A stretch of DNA of 64,000 nucleotides, taken from contig NZ_NRSK01000005.1 in NCBI RefSeq assembly GCF_016584115.1, forward strand, positions 1 through 64,000, in the 5' to 3' direction. Of this stretch, positions 45,133-54,315 are shown in pieces. The first letter of the stretch is position 1, and every line of letters starts with the position of its first letter. A program made the translations under genes and the position numbers. This DNA comes from Ectothiorhodospira mobilis. GTDB lineage: Bacteria > Pseudomonadota > Gammaproteobacteria > Ectothiorhodospirales > Ectothiorhodospiraceae. The notes beneath the pieces are model-generated. The model ran no database searches and was not told where the DNA came from. It was given only the letters and a program-made list of their open reading frames with translations.

Positions 45133-45866
45133 CAGGTCTCCTCCCTGCTTTGATGCCAATACTCCGGTCGGGGGGCAAACTGCCAGCGTCCGCGGTGCAA
45201 AGGATCATCGTACGGGTGGCGGATCTCCTGGGGTTCGATATCGCCGCCGTCTCCCTCCCAGACATAGACAACTTCCGGGGCCATCCTCAGCAAACGTCGT
45301 TCATATGACTCACCCCAGGGTGTCATCGCCGGGAAGGGGGTATCCAGCGCAGCCCGGAAGCCTGGTGCCTGGACGATCCGTGGTGCCAGGGGGGCGGCCG
45401 GCGGGCAGGCCTTGCGCCCCAGTGCGAGCGGGAAACGGGGACGCTCCAGCGCCGCTTGCAGGGTCGCCAGATCCAAGCCGGGGTCGTCAGTCTCGGGGAT
45501 GGCCACTTTCCAGTAGCCGTCACACCGGTAATCACGGGTCGAGAGGATGGTATTCAGGCGGTCCCGGGGCGCTGCAAGTTCATCCTTCCGTGTCCGGCGG
45601 CGGGCCTTGCGGTCGTGGGATGGCACCTGAGCGGTATGGTAATCCTGGACCAGCACTCCCGGACTCACCTGCTTGACGCCAAAACGCACCGCTGCCCCCA
45701 AGGTGGTCAACGCGGACTCGTCACTGCGTGGGATCCCCAGCGCCGCCGCCAATAATCCCAGAAGCGCTGAGCGGCCGGGATGGGTGGCGCTTCGCCGGAT
45801 CTCTCCGGTTGCGGGTACGCCCCAACTGGCCAGCGATCCGTAGAGCTGGAATACCAGGTAGTCCAT
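45132..45866 (-). CDS. cas5e: Cascade subunit Cas5e
   Basis: A 244-residue RAMP protein that caps the 5' handle of the crRNA. The start at 45866 gives MDYLVFQLYGSLASWGVPAT, followed by RRSATHPGRSALLGLLAAALGI, both Cas5e hallmarks. VQDYHTAQVP and LNTILSTRDYRCDGYWKVAI are further conserved parts. It starts 14 bases after the cas7e stop and overlaps cas6e by one base. Confidence 0.94.
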   Translation of the reverse strand: MDYLVFQLYGSLASWGVPATGEIRRSATHPGRSALLGLLAAALGIPRSDESALTTLGAAVRFGVKQVSPGVLVQDYHTAQVPSHDRKARRRTRKDELAAPRDRLNTILSTRDYRCDGYWKVAIPETDDPGLDLATLQAALERPRFPLALGRKACPPAAPLAPRIVQAPGFRAALDTPFPAMTPWGESYERRLLRMAPEVVYVWEGDGGDIEPQEIRHPYDDPLHRGRWQFAPRPEYWHQSREET

Positions 45867-45880
45867 GGCTGTATTTCTCC

Positions 45881-46918
45881 TTAAGCGCCGACGACAAAAC
45901 GCTTCAATTCGTCCAGGCTGCCCGTACCTTTCAGGGCATTGAGGGTATAGACGGAATCGGCGCATGCCCCATAGACCTGATCGAAGTTCTCGGCCTGCTG
46001 TTCCAGGACACGGATGGAGGCCTCACCATAGTCGTGGTCCTGAACGGGCTTGAGGAAGGCCACGGAGAGGGAGCGCGGCTGCTGTCCCCCCCGCTCTGCC
46101 CGGACATAGGATGCATAGGCGTGGGATCCGAAGCTGTTCTGTTTGCCGCGGGGTGCAACCTTCACCGCCGCCTCGGTCAGCGCCTCGACGGCGCGATCGG
46201 CGAGTTCAGTATCCCCGCCAAAGTTATCCACCAGTTGCTCGCGGTCGATGCAGAGATAGCTGTAGAACAGACCGGCGGCAAAGCCGTTTTCACCGATATG
46301 GCCGGCCCCCCTGTCCTCCTCCCCCGTGTTCAGATCGTCCACGGCGGTAAAGTAGTCATCCTCCACCACGACCCGGTGGGTCGTGATCGCATGCGCCACC
46401 TGGCAGGCCGCCTCGACGTTGTAGCCGGGATCGGCGGCCAGCATGCGGCCAAACAGCGCGATATCCGCCGCAGATGGGGTGTGCCGAAGGAGATCGAGTT
46501 CCTTCTCGGTGGGCTCGCGCTGCTCACGGATCAGCGTCTCGGTGAGTTCATCCACGGCCCGGCGCTCCTCGGGGCTGATATGGGCGAGTTGCTCGATATG
46601 CAGGCCATCCTTTTGCAGCTTGCCGAAGACGTGGGCGATCTTCCCGGCCCAGGCAACGGCCTTCTTTTCCGGGATGCCGCCTGCAACAAGGCGTTCATGG
46701 ATCTCCGGGCCCAAGCGCTTGGTCCGGGTCCCCAGATGCCCGGCCAGGGCTTGCTGAAACACCCGGGAGACGCGCCAGTTGCGTTTGAGGCTCTGGGAGG
46801 AGACGCGCAGACGCTCGGCTCCGCCCATGGTGGCGGTCTTGGGTCGGCCCAGGTCATCCCGATTGAGATTGGCCGGGGGGTAAGAGGTCAGCATGTGCAG
46901 CTGAATGAAATGAGTCAT
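45881..46918 (-). CDS. cas7e: Cascade backbone subunit Cas7e (Cse4/CasC)
   Basis: A 345-residue protein; six copies form the Cascade filament along the spacer. MTHFIQLHMLTSYPPANLNR is the diagnostic start (the HMLTSYPPANLNRDD motif), followed by KTATMGGAERLRVSSQSLKR. Near the C terminus are KQNSFGSHAYASYVRAERGG and SLSVAFLKPV. It lies 58 bases from the cse2 stop in the cas operon. Confidence 0.96.
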   Translation of the reverse strand: MTHFIQLHMLTSYPPANLNRDDLGRPKTATMGGAERLRVSSQSLKRNWRVSRVFQQALAGHLGTRTKRLGPEIHERLVAGGIPEKKAVAWAGKIAHVFGKLQKDGLHIEQLAHISPEERRAVDELTETLIREQREPTEKELDLLRHTPSAADIALFGRMLAADPGYNVEAACQVAHAITTHRVVVEDDYFTAVDDLNTGEEDRGAGHIGENGFAAGLFYSYLCIDREQLVDNFGGDTELADRAVEALTEAAVKVAPRGKQNSFGSHAYASYVRAERGGQQPRSLSVAFLKPVQDHDYGEASIRVLEQQAENFDQVYGACADSVYTLNALKGTGSLDELKRFVVGA

Positions 46919-46976
46919 GGAGACGGCTCCCTCGTCGAGTGCAGATCGGAGTGAAATGGTCAGACGGTATGATGGC

Positions 46977-47576
46977 CTAGTGCTGGTAGCAGGCGAGACG
47001 GGTGAAGTAGGCGTCGGCCCAGCGAACCGCCAGGCGATGATCCGGCCGGGCCGCGAAGTACCCGCTCTTTTCCCGGTGCCAGAGCAGGAGATCGTCGGCC
47101 AGTGATCGAACATCCACGCGTTGATCGATCAGATGAACGGCGCGCCGCGCCCGGCGTACAAACTCGTCCAGATCCCGGCTCTGCAGGAGTTGTCGAAAAC
47201 GCAGCTCACTCACCACCGGGCTACTGCTGCCCGCCGGTTCGCGTTCTGCAGCCATGGCGGCGGCGAAGGTTCGATCAGGCACGTGCTCATCCACCTCGGC
47301 CAGCAGGATGGCAACGGCGCCCCAGGCACGCATGTCCCGGGAAGTCCGGCGTCCCTGCGGAAGTGCGAACCAGAGATGGCGAAAGCCTTCGCTGAGGAGG
47401 GCATCGTCAGGGCCCGTTGCCCGACGTAGCACGGCGCGCGCACCGCTCGAATACGGGGAAACCCCCTCTTTCTGCACACCATGCAGGCGTGCCCACCACT
47501 CCCGCAGGCCTTCCGCTACACCTTCTTCCCCCTCACGATCCCGCAGGACCTGGGGACTGAATCGCTTTTCGCTCAT
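46977..47576 (-). CDS. cse2: Cascade small subunit Cse2 (Cas11e)
   Basis: A 199-residue helical protein; two copies form the belly of Cascade and stabilise the displaced DNA strand. The start at 47576 gives MSEKRFSPQVLRDREGEEGV. GVSPYSSGARAVLRRATGPD is the conserved arginine-rich core, and LADDLLLWHR lies near the C terminus. It overlaps the cas8e stop by four bases. Confidence 0.93.
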   Translation of the reverse strand: MSEKRFSPQVLRDREGEEGVAEGLREWWARLHGVQKEGVSPYSSGARAVLRRATGPDDALLSEGFRHLWFALPQGRRTSRDMRAWGAVAILLAEVDEHVPDRTFAAAMAAEREPAGSSSPVVSELRFRQLLQSRDLDEFVRRARRAVHLIDQRVDVRSLADDLLLWHREKSGYFAARPDHRLAVRWADAYFTRLACYQH

Positions 47577-49168
47577 GCTGCCGCCTCCTGCTCCGCCTGC
47601 TGGCGCAGGCGCTTCATCTCCCGTCCCCCGCTCAACCACGAGCGGAGCCCATTTCTAGCTGCGATGACCCGTCTGAGATCCATGCCCTGTTCATCGGCAG
47701 TCAGCGCAAGGGACTCAAACACCTCGTTCGCCGCCCTGCTCACCACCTCCAGCCAGCGACGGGCAACGGCCGGAGGCAGGCCTGTACGGCCGGCCTCGAC
47801 CGCCTCCGCCAGCTGCGGCAGGCAGGCATAGAAATCACCGGTGGTCGCCTCCCAGAAACGATGCTGAATGAAACCGAAATCCCCCTTGGCGTCCCGGGGG
47901 CGGGAGAACCAGGCTTCCTTCACCGCATCCTGGGTGCGCTTGGCGGCCTTCACCGCGGCCTGATCCAACTGGCGGATCCCGTGGAGGAAAAGATCACGCC
48001 GATCCTCCGGGACCGTGACCAGGGGCATCTCGGTGCTGTACCACCCCCTTGGCTTGTTCTGCTTGAGGTCATAGCCGAAGACCCAGAGCCTGGGCTGCCT
48101 TCCCCCCTGGAGGAGCCGCCGTTTCGTCTCCAGGTAGTCCTGCACCACCAGGGCCGGCAGATGCCCTCGCTCGGGATCCTCCAGGGCAAGGGATTCCCAG
48201 TGCCGATACCCGAGCCCGCCCTGTTGCCCCTTCAGGGAATAGGGGGTCTCGTCCGGCTTCTTCGGATCGAAACGATAGGGGGTGAGTGGATGGCGGAAGG
48301 GACCATCGTAGTTGTAGCCGAGGTTGGTCATCCGCAGGCTTCGAAGCAACTGGGAGGTTTCCCGGCCGCAGACCTGGCAGGTCCCAGGCCCCTCGGGGCT
48401 TCCCAGGCGGATGCGGTTGGGCATGGCCCAATAGAGGTGCAGCGGATGGACTTCCTCGGGGGTCGTCACCTGTGTGCTTGAACCCTTCTCGCTGGTTCGG
48501 GTCGGCACCAGCCAGGGGAAGATTCGCCCGTCCGTGGGACGGGGGTCAGGGTAGCGGAAGCGCCGGTGATCCCGGGGAAGGATATTGAGAAGCAACTTGT
48601 GCCACAGCGGCACCTCCGGATCGTGGGGCAGAACCAGCGTGGTCAGCGGACCGCCACCACGGATACCGACCCGGTAGCCCGTACCACCAGCCGGCCCGGT
48701 TGCCTGGAAATTGTACAGGGCCACCGCCGCGCAGGCCGGACACATGGCCTCTCCAATCCCGCGCTTCACGAAATGGTCGGTGTTCAGCTTGAGGCCCTGC
48801 ACGCCGGGGGATTCGATGAGCAGGGAAGCGATAGGGGCATCCCGGGCTTCCTCAAGGGGGTCCAGATCCTGCAGGAAGCAGGGCCCCTCCCCAAGAAGCC
48901 CGAAGGCATCCCGCCAGGGGGCGAGGTCCGTCTCCAACGCCTGCCGCGATGGAGGTTCCTGCCATAGCCTGAACCAGTCCTTGCGGTTCGCGGGAGCCAG
49001 GACGGTCTGGAGCAGTGCGATAAGAAGCTGCCAGCCCGCCCCGGTGAAGTCGGCCCGGGGGAAGGCGAGGTCCACCAGATCAGGGTCCGTGACCGCAGAC
49101 GGTGGGGCATAGACCCTTTCCCCATCACGGCGGCGGAAAGGCAGCCAGGGCTCATCAATGAGGTTCAT
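47573..49168 (-). CDS. cas8e: Cascade large subunit Cas8e (Cse1/CasA)
   Basis: A 531-residue protein that recognises the PAM and recruits Cas3. It opens MNLIDEPWLPFRRRDGERVY, the standard Cse1 start, and has the FQATGPAGGTGYRVGIRGGGPLTTLV segment containing the glycine-rich PAM-sensing loop region. CPACAAVALYN and CQVCGRE supply paired cysteines typical of the family's zinc site. The C-terminal four-helix bundle follows. First gene of the Cascade-adaptation part of the operon, about 200 bases downstream of cas3. That gap holds the candidate CreR-like element and a candidate promoter. Confidence 0.95.
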   Translation of the reverse strand: MNLIDEPWLPFRRRDGERVYAPPSAVTDPDLVDLAFPRADFTGAGWQLLIALLQTVLAPANRKDWFRLWQEPPSRQALETDLAPWRDAFGLLGEGPCFLQDLDPLEEARDAPIASLLIESPGVQGLKLNTDHFVKRGIGEAMCPACAAVALYNFQATGPAGGTGYRVGIRGGGPLTTLVLPHDPEVPLWHKLLLNILPRDHRRFRYPDPRPTDGRIFPWLVPTRTSEKGSSTQVTTPEEVHPLHLYWAMPNRIRLGSPEGPGTCQVCGRETSQLLRSLRMTNLGYNYDGPFRHPLTPYRFDPKKPDETPYSLKGQQGGLGYRHWESLALEDPERGHLPALVVQDYLETKRRLLQGGRQPRLWVFGYDLKQNKPRGWYSTEMPLVTVPEDRRDLFLHGIRQLDQAAVKAAKRTQDAVKEAWFSRPRDAKGDFGFIQHRFWEATTGDFYACLPQLAEAVEAGRTGLPPAVARRWLEVVSRAANEVFESLALTADEQGMDLRRVIAARNGLRSWLSGGREMKRLRQQAEQEAAA

Positions 49169-49242
49169 ACGCTCTTCCTTGCGAGAGTGGCTGGTCTCAC
49201 GGTGCCCCGGTTGGTTGGGGCGCCATAAGCACTTGAGGTTTT

Positions 49243-49271
49243 ACCTTACACCTTGCATCAGAAGTGATCAA
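49243..49271 (-). promoter_or_regulatory. Candidate cas8e (Cascade operon) promoter
   Basis: On the minus strand TTGATC (49271-49266) and TAAGGT (49248-49243) are separated by 17 bases, a fair sigma-70 arrangement. The predicted transcript start is near 49236, about 70 bases before the cas8e ATG. The PAM of the CreR-like target begins 2 bases upstream of the -35 box, so Cascade bound there would cover the polymerase site. Confidence 0.45.
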
Positions 49272-49272
49272 T

Positions 49273-49307
49273 AAGTGTAGAAGTGCAATTCACCCTCGGA
49301 GATCGGT
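49273..49307 (+). promoter_or_regulatory. Predicted Cascade autorepression target: AAG PAM and protospacer
   Basis: AAG at 49273-49275 is the canonical type I-E PAM on the non-target strand. The next 16 bases (49276-49291) read TGTAG-A-AGTGCAAT-T-C, against TGTAG-C-AGTGCAAT-C-C at the start of the pseudo-spacer 49347-49378. Mismatches are only at positions 6 and 15. The remaining bases do not match, as expected for binding without cleavage. Confidence 0.72.
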
Positions 49308-49318
49308 TACCATACCCG

Positions 49319-49407
49319 CTGTTCCCCGTGTCACGGGGCTGACCCGTGTAGCAGTGCAATCCGGATGCCCTAGGAAGAACGTTCCTCGCTATGGCGGGGA
49401 ATCACGG
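49319..49407 (+). ncRNA. Candidate CreR-like Cas-regulating RNA (pseudo-repeat, 32-nt pseudo-spacer, pseudo-repeat)
   Basis: Plus strand, opposite to the cas genes. The first pseudo-repeat (49319-49346) matches the array repeat at 23 of 29 positions with one gap; its hairpin is CCCCGTG-T-CACGGGG and its 3' handle ends CTGACCCG. Then comes a pseudo-spacer of exactly 32 bases (49347-49378). The second pseudo-repeat (49379-49407) matches at 18 of 29 positions and keeps an 8-bp stem, TTCCTCGC with GCGGGGAA, around TATG; it overlaps the end of cas3. The first 16 spacer bases target 49276-49291. A weak -10 box TACCAT (49308-49313) would start transcription near 49320. Known precedents are CreA/CreR RNAs of some type I and V-A systems. 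Expression is unproven. Confidence 0.7.
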
Positions 49408-52087
49408 CACCCAAAGTGCTGTCATATCGAACCGGCATCCCGTGCTCCACCAACCAGAATCGGCTCCTGCGAAGTCCGGGATGCGCCTCGTACAACGCTT
49501 GGGCCTGCCCCTCCAGATCGGAAGGCAGCGGCGGCAACCTCCCGGCCAACCCCTCGCGAAGGCTGACCGTACTCATGGGCCAGGGATGGCGGCAGTCGGC
49601 GTGCCAGGGCTCCAGCTTGCCCTCCCCGCCCCGCCGCACCAGGACCACGGGCACGGTACGCTCCGCGGACAGGCGGGTACCGATCTCCTGGTCATCGTCC
49701 CAGCCCGCCCCCTCGGCCGAACGCCCATAGCCCAGTTCCAGATCGAGGGCGTTAAAGCGGGCACTTGCGGCCGCCACCCGTTCACCGGCCCAATGCTCGG
49801 CCTCGGCCTGCTGGAGTCCGGCCGGAGCCTCCAGCCCATCCCCATAGACGGCCTCCATCAGCACGCGGGCCCGGCCGGGCAAATCGATCTTCCCTTCCTC
49901 CCTGAGCACGCCCATGGTGCGCCAGAGCTGGACCGGATTCCCATAGACTGCAGCCGTCCCGGGCAAAAGACTGCGGATCCAGTCGGGGGCGGGATCGTCC
50001 GCCCACTCCGGCGCGAGTATCCGGAGCGCAGGACGGCTGCGACCATCCCTTGCCCCCGCTTCGCAGAGACGGTTTCCATCGGCGTTTCGGCAATGACGGT
50101 GCAGACGCCCGGCGCGCTGGATCAGCAGATCCACCGGCGCCAGGTCGCTGACGAGGCAATCGAAATCCAGGTCCAGGCTCTGCTCCACCACCTGGGTGGC
50201 AATGAGGACCCGGCCGGCGCGTTCCGTCGCCGTTGAGTCCTTGCCGAAAGCCTGCAGTACACGGGCCTCGAGGCGCTGTCGATCCGCCATGGTGAACCGG
50301 GCATGGAAGAGGATGGCCCGTTCCGGCTCTGCCAGCTGCCCCCGAATCGCCTCGAAAGCGCTGATGGCCTCGTCCACCGTGTTGCGAATCCAGCAGGCGC
50401 ACCCCCCCTGCCGGGCGGTTTCGATCACGGCCTTTTGCACTTCGGCCTCACCATGCAGGAAATGCACGGGCAGTGAACGGGAGCGACTCATCCCGGCGGA
50501 AATCTTGTATTCATTGACCCCCTCATCGTGCACCTGGGTCGCCAGGGGGAAATGGTCCGCAGCGGGCTCCTCCCCATGGATATCCCGGCCCTTCTGCCAG
50601 GACAGGACCAGTGCACGCCGCAGGCTGTGAGGCAGCGTTGCCGACAGGAGGACCGCGCTGCCACCCTGGCGTGCGTGACCCGCGAGCAGAGTCTTCAGGA
50701 GTCCGGTGGTGTAGGGGTCATATGCATGGACCTCATCGACCACCAGGATCTTGTCGGCCAGACCGAGCAGCCTCAGGGATTGATGGCGGCGGGGCAGCAC
50801 CCCCAGGAGGGCCTGGTCGATCGTGCCGACACCGACCTCCGCCAGCAGCGCCGTCTTGCGACTGTCCGCCAGCCAGGCACGACATTCGGCGCTGGCCGTG
50901 CGATCCTCCCGGGTGTAATTGCGATCGGCCTTGGGCTCGGGCACCACTGACTCCATGAACGCATCTTCCAGATGACGGGCCCCGTGGGCCAGGACCAGTG
51001 AGGGACGGGTCTCCACAGGGAAAAGGGTCCGATAGAACGGCCCAAGCCGGTGGTACATGGCATTTGAGGTGGCCATGGTCGGCAGGCCGAAGTAGAGTCC
51101 CCGCCCCTGCCCCGCAGCCAAAAGACGATGCGCGAGCGTAAGGGCCGCCTCTGTCTTGCCGGAGCCGGTGATGTCTTCAAGGATCAACAGTTGTGGCCCG
51201 TCGGCCAGACCTGCAGATTCGGCCCATGCCTGGAGCGGGGTCGGGCAAAGGCTGAAGGCCTCCCGGAAACCGGGAAAAGCAACCGCTACAGGAGCCTCCA
51301 ACAGACCGGTCTGCTTCAGGACTTGCCGCGCGCCGGGCAGGGCCCGGCGTTCCCAATAATCCGCCAGCGGCATGGGCTCGGCGCAGTAGGGAAAGAATGC
51401 ATCATTGGAGCCCAACCAATCCGACAGGGTCGCCAGACCCGCCAGCTCCCAGGTCATGGGGGCCAACCTGCATTCCTGCCAGTCCTCGTCCTTCAAGGTC
51501 TCGCAAGGCCAGGGTGCCCCCCATTGGGCTTCCAAGGCGGTCACAAAATCTTCGGCAGCCGAATAGTCCTCTTCCCGGAAATCCACACTCAGAGGGGCCC
51601 AGGGGGCCGCCGCTGGCTGGCCATGATGGCCGAAGAAACAACCCAGCCAGAGATCGACACCCTGCTCAAGATCCATGGCAACCATCGGATCCGCCGCGCT
51701 CAGAACCAGACGATTTGGGTACAACACCTCGCGCCAGAGCTCCGCACCCAGCCGATCATGCCTGCGCTGCCTGCCGTCGTAGACCATGCCGGGGTCAGGG
51801 GGCACGAGATCACATCCTGCCGGCGTAGCCTGCCCCTGGAAGGAGCGGGCAAACTTACCCAGGTCGTGCAGCATCAATGAGAAGACGAAGAGACGCTGGA
51901 AGGCCCCCAGTTCCAGCCCCAGAGCGGACGCCAGGCGCGTGTTGCGCTGCCGGTCGTATCCCAGCAGAATCTCGCCGACAGCAGCCACGTCGAGGGCATG
52001 GTAGGCCAGCAGGTGACATGGCGCCTGCCCGGTGGCACCATCCCTGGCTTTTCCCCAGTAGCGTAAATAGCGCTCTCGATCCGCCAC
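49370..52087 (-). CDS. cas3: CRISPR-associated helicase-nuclease Cas3
   Basis: A 905-residue effector that nicks and degrades DNA bound by Cascade. The frame is open from 52204, but GTG 52087 is preceded by GGGAGG (52103-52098) at 10 nt spacing and gives the usual length. HD nuclease motifs: CHLLAYHALD, LMLHDLGKFARSF and GHHG. Helicase motifs: Walker A LEDITGSGKTEAALT, DEVH in ILVVDEVHAYDPYT, SATLPHSLRRAL, and LIATQVVEQSLDLDFD with LIQRAGRLHRH. All catalytic residues seem present. It is the first gene of the cas operon; its last codons overlap the second pseudo-repeat of the CreR-like element. Confidence 0.95.
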   Translation of the reverse strand: MADRERYLRYWGKARDGATGQAPCHLLAYHALDVAAVGEILLGYDRQRNTRLASALGLELGAFQRLFVFSLMLHDLGKFARSFQGQATPAGCDLVPPDPGMVYDGRQRRHDRLGAELWREVLYPNRLVLSAADPMVAMDLEQGVDLWLGCFFGHHGQPAAAPWAPLSVDFREEDYSAAEDFVTALEAQWGAPWPCETLKDEDWQECRLAPMTWELAGLATLSDWLGSNDAFFPYCAEPMPLADYWERRALPGARQVLKQTGLLEAPVAVAFPGFREAFSLCPTPLQAWAESAGLADGPQLLILEDITGSGKTEAALTLAHRLLAAGQGRGLYFGLPTMATSNAMYHRLGPFYRTLFPVETRPSLVLAHGARHLEDAFMESVVPEPKADRNYTREDRTASAECRAWLADSRKTALLAEVGVGTIDQALLGVLPRRHQSLRLLGLADKILVVDEVHAYDPYTTGLLKTLLAGHARQGGSAVLLSATLPHSLRRALVLSWQKGRDIHGEEPAADHFPLATQVHDEGVNEYKISAGMSRSRSLPVHFLHGEAEVQKAVIETARQGGCACWIRNTVDEAISAFEAIRGQLAEPERAILFHARFTMADRQRLEARVLQAFGKDSTATERAGRVLIATQVVEQSLDLDFDCLVSDLAPVDLLIQRAGRLHRHCRNADGNRLCEAGARDGRSRPALRILAPEWADDPAPDWIRSLLPGTAAVYGNPVQLWRTMGVLREEGKIDLPGRARVLMEAVYGDGLEAPAGLQQAEAEHWAGERVAAASARFNALDLELGYGRSAEGAGWDDDQEIGTRLSAERTVPVVLVRRGGEGKLEPWHADCRHPWPMSTVSLREGLAGRLPPLPSDLEGQAQALYEAHPGLRRSRFWLVEHGMPVRYDSTLGAVIPRHSEERSS

Positions 52088-52393
52088 CCGAACTACGCCT
52101 CCCTGCCGTCGCGTTTTTTCGTCAGCGTAACGTGTCCGGCAGAAATTAAGCCAGGGAACCACGGCCGGACCGCTGCCGATCCTTTCCGTTACGCTTTGCC
52201 GCACACAGCTGCGTCGCAGTCAGGCGATTGATCTGCGCCAGTATGGGTACATCTCCCGACCTGGTCGTCATGTACCCGCAACCAACGCGAGAACGCGGCG
52301 GAATGTCGAGGTGCGGCCGGGAACGACAGGAGACGTAAATCCTTGGAGGATCAACGGGTTCTGAAACTTATGGGGGGACTTGGGAAGGGGTAA
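52088..52393. other. Non-coding region between cas3 and tRNA-Met
   Basis: No gene is recognised. It must contain the cas3 promoter (minus strand), but no strong -35/-10 pair stood out. The 3' end of tRNA-Met faces this region, so it is a possible island junction; I saw no duplicated tRNA end on the other side of the island. Confidence 0.4.
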
Positions 52394-52470
52394 TGGTGGC
52401 TACGGGTGGATTCGAACCACCGACCCCCGCATTATGAGTGCGGTGCTCTAACCAGCTGAGCTACGTAGCC
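52394..52470 (-). tRNA. tRNA-Met (CAT)
   Basis: A 77-base tRNA including an encoded CCA. The acceptor stem is GGCTACG with CGTAGCC. The anticodon loop CTCATAA carries CAT, and the T-arm contains GGTTCGAATCC. The sequence closely resembles elongator tRNA-Met (acceptor, D-arm AGCTCAGCTGGTTAGAGCA); a tRNA-Ile2 with the same genomic anticodon is less likely. It marks the right edge of the CRISPR island. Confidence 0.95.
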
Positions 52471-52529
52471 ATCGAAAGCGCGTTATTCTGAGGCGCTCGG
52501 GGCCTGCTGTCAAGCACCCGAGGGGGTGG

Positions 52530-53621
52530 TCATACGTTGAAGCGGAAGTGCACCACGTCCCCTTCCTGCAGGATGTAATCCTTGCCCTCCAGGCGCCATT
52601 TGCCGGCATCCTTGGCCCCCTGTTCGCCGCCACAGGCGACGAAGTCATCGTAGGCCACCACCTCGGCACGGATGAAGCCCTTCTGGAAGTCGGTGTGGAT
52701 GGCCCCGGCCCCCTGGGGGGCGGTGGCGCCGTGGCGTACGGTCCAGGCCCGGACCTCCTTGACGCCGGCGGTGAAGAAGGTCTGCAGGCCCAGCAGGGTG
52801 TAGGCGCCGCGGATGACCCGGTCCAGTCCCGGTTCCTCCAGCCCCATCTCCGCCAGGAAATCGGCCCGCTCCTCGTCCTCCAGCTGGGCGATCTCCGCTT
52901 CCATGGCGGCGCAGACGGGGACCACGTTGGCCCCTTCCGCCTCGGCCAGGGCGCGCACCCGGTCCAGCAGGGGATTGCCGGCAAAGCCGTCCTCGTTGAC
53001 GTTGGCGATGAACATGGCCGGTTTGGCGGTGATCAGCTGCAACTCCCGCAGCAGCGGCGCCTCCTCCTCACTGAGCTCCGCCACCCGGGCGGGGCGGCCC
53101 TCGGCCAGCACGGCCTGCACCTTTTCGGCCACGGCCTTGCGGGCGATGGCCTCCTTGTTGCCGGACTTGGCGTTGCGCACCAGCCGGTTGAGGGCCTTTT
53201 CCACCGTCTCCAGGTCCGCCAGGGCCAGCTCGGTGTGGATGGTCTCGATATCGGCCACCGGGTCCACCCGCCCGGCCACGTGGACCACGTCATCGTTCTC
53301 GAAGCAGCGCACCACGTGGGCGACGGCGTCGGTCTCGCGGATATGGGCCAGGAACTGGTTGCCCAGCCCTTCCCCCTTGGATGCCCCGGCCACCAGGCCG
53401 GCGATATCCACGAACTCCACCGTGGTGGGCAGCACCCGTTCGGGGCGGACGATGCGGGCCAACTCCTCCAGCCGCGGGTCCGGCACCGGCACCACCCCCA
53501 CGTTGGGGTCGATGGTGCAGAAGGGATAGTTCTCCGCCTGGATGCCCGCCTTGGTGAGGGCGTTGAACAGGGTGGACTTGCCCACGTTGGGGAGACCGAC
53601 GATACCGCACTTGAGGCTCAT
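52530..53621 (-). CDS. ychF: Redox-regulated ATPase YchF (Obg family)
   Basis: A 363-residue P-loop protein, the same length as E. coli YchF. The G1 motif GLPNVGKST is at residues 9-17 and the switch region [20 protein letters not shown] follows. A coiled-coil insertion and a C-terminal TGS domain ([29 protein letters not shown]) complete it. It binds ATP rather than GTP in characterised members and associates with ribosomes. The start at 53621 removes an unlikely upstream extension. Last gene of the prs-rplY-pth-ychF cluster. Confidence 0.97.
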   Translation of the reverse strand: MSLKCGIVGLPNVGKSTLFNALTKAGIQAENYPFCTIDPNVGVVPVPDPRLEELARIVRPERVLPTTVEFVDIAGLVAGASKGEGLGNQFLAHIRETDAVAHVVRCFENDDVVHVAGRVDPVADIETIHTELALADLETVEKALNRLVRNAKSGNKEAIARKAVAEKVQAVLAEGRPARVAELSEEEAPLLRELQLITAKPAMFIANVNEDGFAGNPLLDRVRALAEAEGANVVPVCAAMEAEIAQLEDEERADFLAEMGLEEPGLDRVIRGAYTLLGLQTFFTAGVKEVRAWTVRHGATAPQGAGAIHTDFQKGFIRAEVVAYDDFVACGGEQGAKDAGKWRLEGKDYILQEGDVVHFRFNV

Positions 53622-53711
53622 GGGGCGTTCCGGGAAGCTGTTCTGGAAATGGGAAATGATACGGCCCCGGCGATGGCGGGGCCACCGCGGCACCGAAGGG
53701 ACCGGGCGGGA

Positions 53712-54290
53712 TCAACTGTGGAGCCGGTTCATGGCCTGTTGCAGGGCACCGGAGACCACCTCGGGGACGACCTCCAGGGCACGTTCAATGGCCTCGGTGA
53801 CGGCCTCCTCCTCTGCCCCGGGGGGGCGGCTGAGGACGAAGGGGACCACATCATCCCGGTGACCGGGGTGTCCCACCCCGAGGCGCAGGCGCAGGAAGTC
53901 CTGGCCCATATGGGCCATGATGTGACGCAGACCGTTGTGCCCACCGTGACCGCCGCCGCGCTTGAGGCGTGCGGCTCCCGGAGGCAGGTCGATCTCGTCG
54001 TGGACCACGAGGATGGCCTCGGCGGGGATCTTGTAGAAATCCGCCAGCAGGCGGATGGGCTGGCCGCTGTGGTTCATGAAGCTCATGGGCTTGAGCAGCC
54101 AGACCTCCTGCCCCTCCAGCTGCACCCGCGCCACATCGCCGCCGAAGCGGCGCTCGGACTTGAAATGCCCGCCGTGGCGCCGGGCCAGGGCATCCACGAA
54201 CCAGAACCCGGCATTGTGCCGGGTCCGGTCGTACTTGGGGCCGGGGTTGCCCAGACCCGCGATCAGGCGGATGGTCGGCGTCTCGCTCAC
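53712..54290 (-). CDS. pth: Peptidyl-tRNA hydrolase
   Basis: A 192-residue esterase that frees tRNA from prematurely released peptidyl-tRNA. IAGLGNPGPKYDRTRHNAGF contains the conserved Asn and catalytic His, SFMNHSGQPI the substrate Asn, and LVVHDEIDLPPG the catalytic Asp. GHNGLRHIMAHMG and LGVGHPG complete the family signatures. It lies between rplY and ychF, the common gammaproteobacterial order. Confidence 0.97.
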   Translation of the reverse strand: MSETPTIRLIAGLGNPGPKYDRTRHNAGFWFVDALARRHGGHFKSERRFGGDVARVQLEGQEVWLLKPMSFMNHSGQPIRLLADFYKIPAEAILVVHDEIDLPPGAARLKRGGGHGGHNGLRHIMAHMGQDFLRLRLGVGHPGHRDDVVPFVLSRPPGAEEEAVTEAIERALEVVPEVVSGALQQAMNRLHS

Positions 54291-54315
54291 GGCTTTGGCC
54301 CATGCACCGCCAGGA

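Noticed and set aside
49319-49346. Simple terminator of cas3 instead of a pseudo-repeat
   Set aside because: The hairpin alone could be a terminator, but the repeat-like flanks, the 32-base spacing to a second pseudo-repeat, and the AAG-preceded seed match are not explained by it. Kept as an alternative only.
52394-52470. Attachment-site duplication of the tRNA-Met 3' end
   Set aside because: No copy of the tRNA end was found near 36.6-37.4 kb, and no integrase gene is present.
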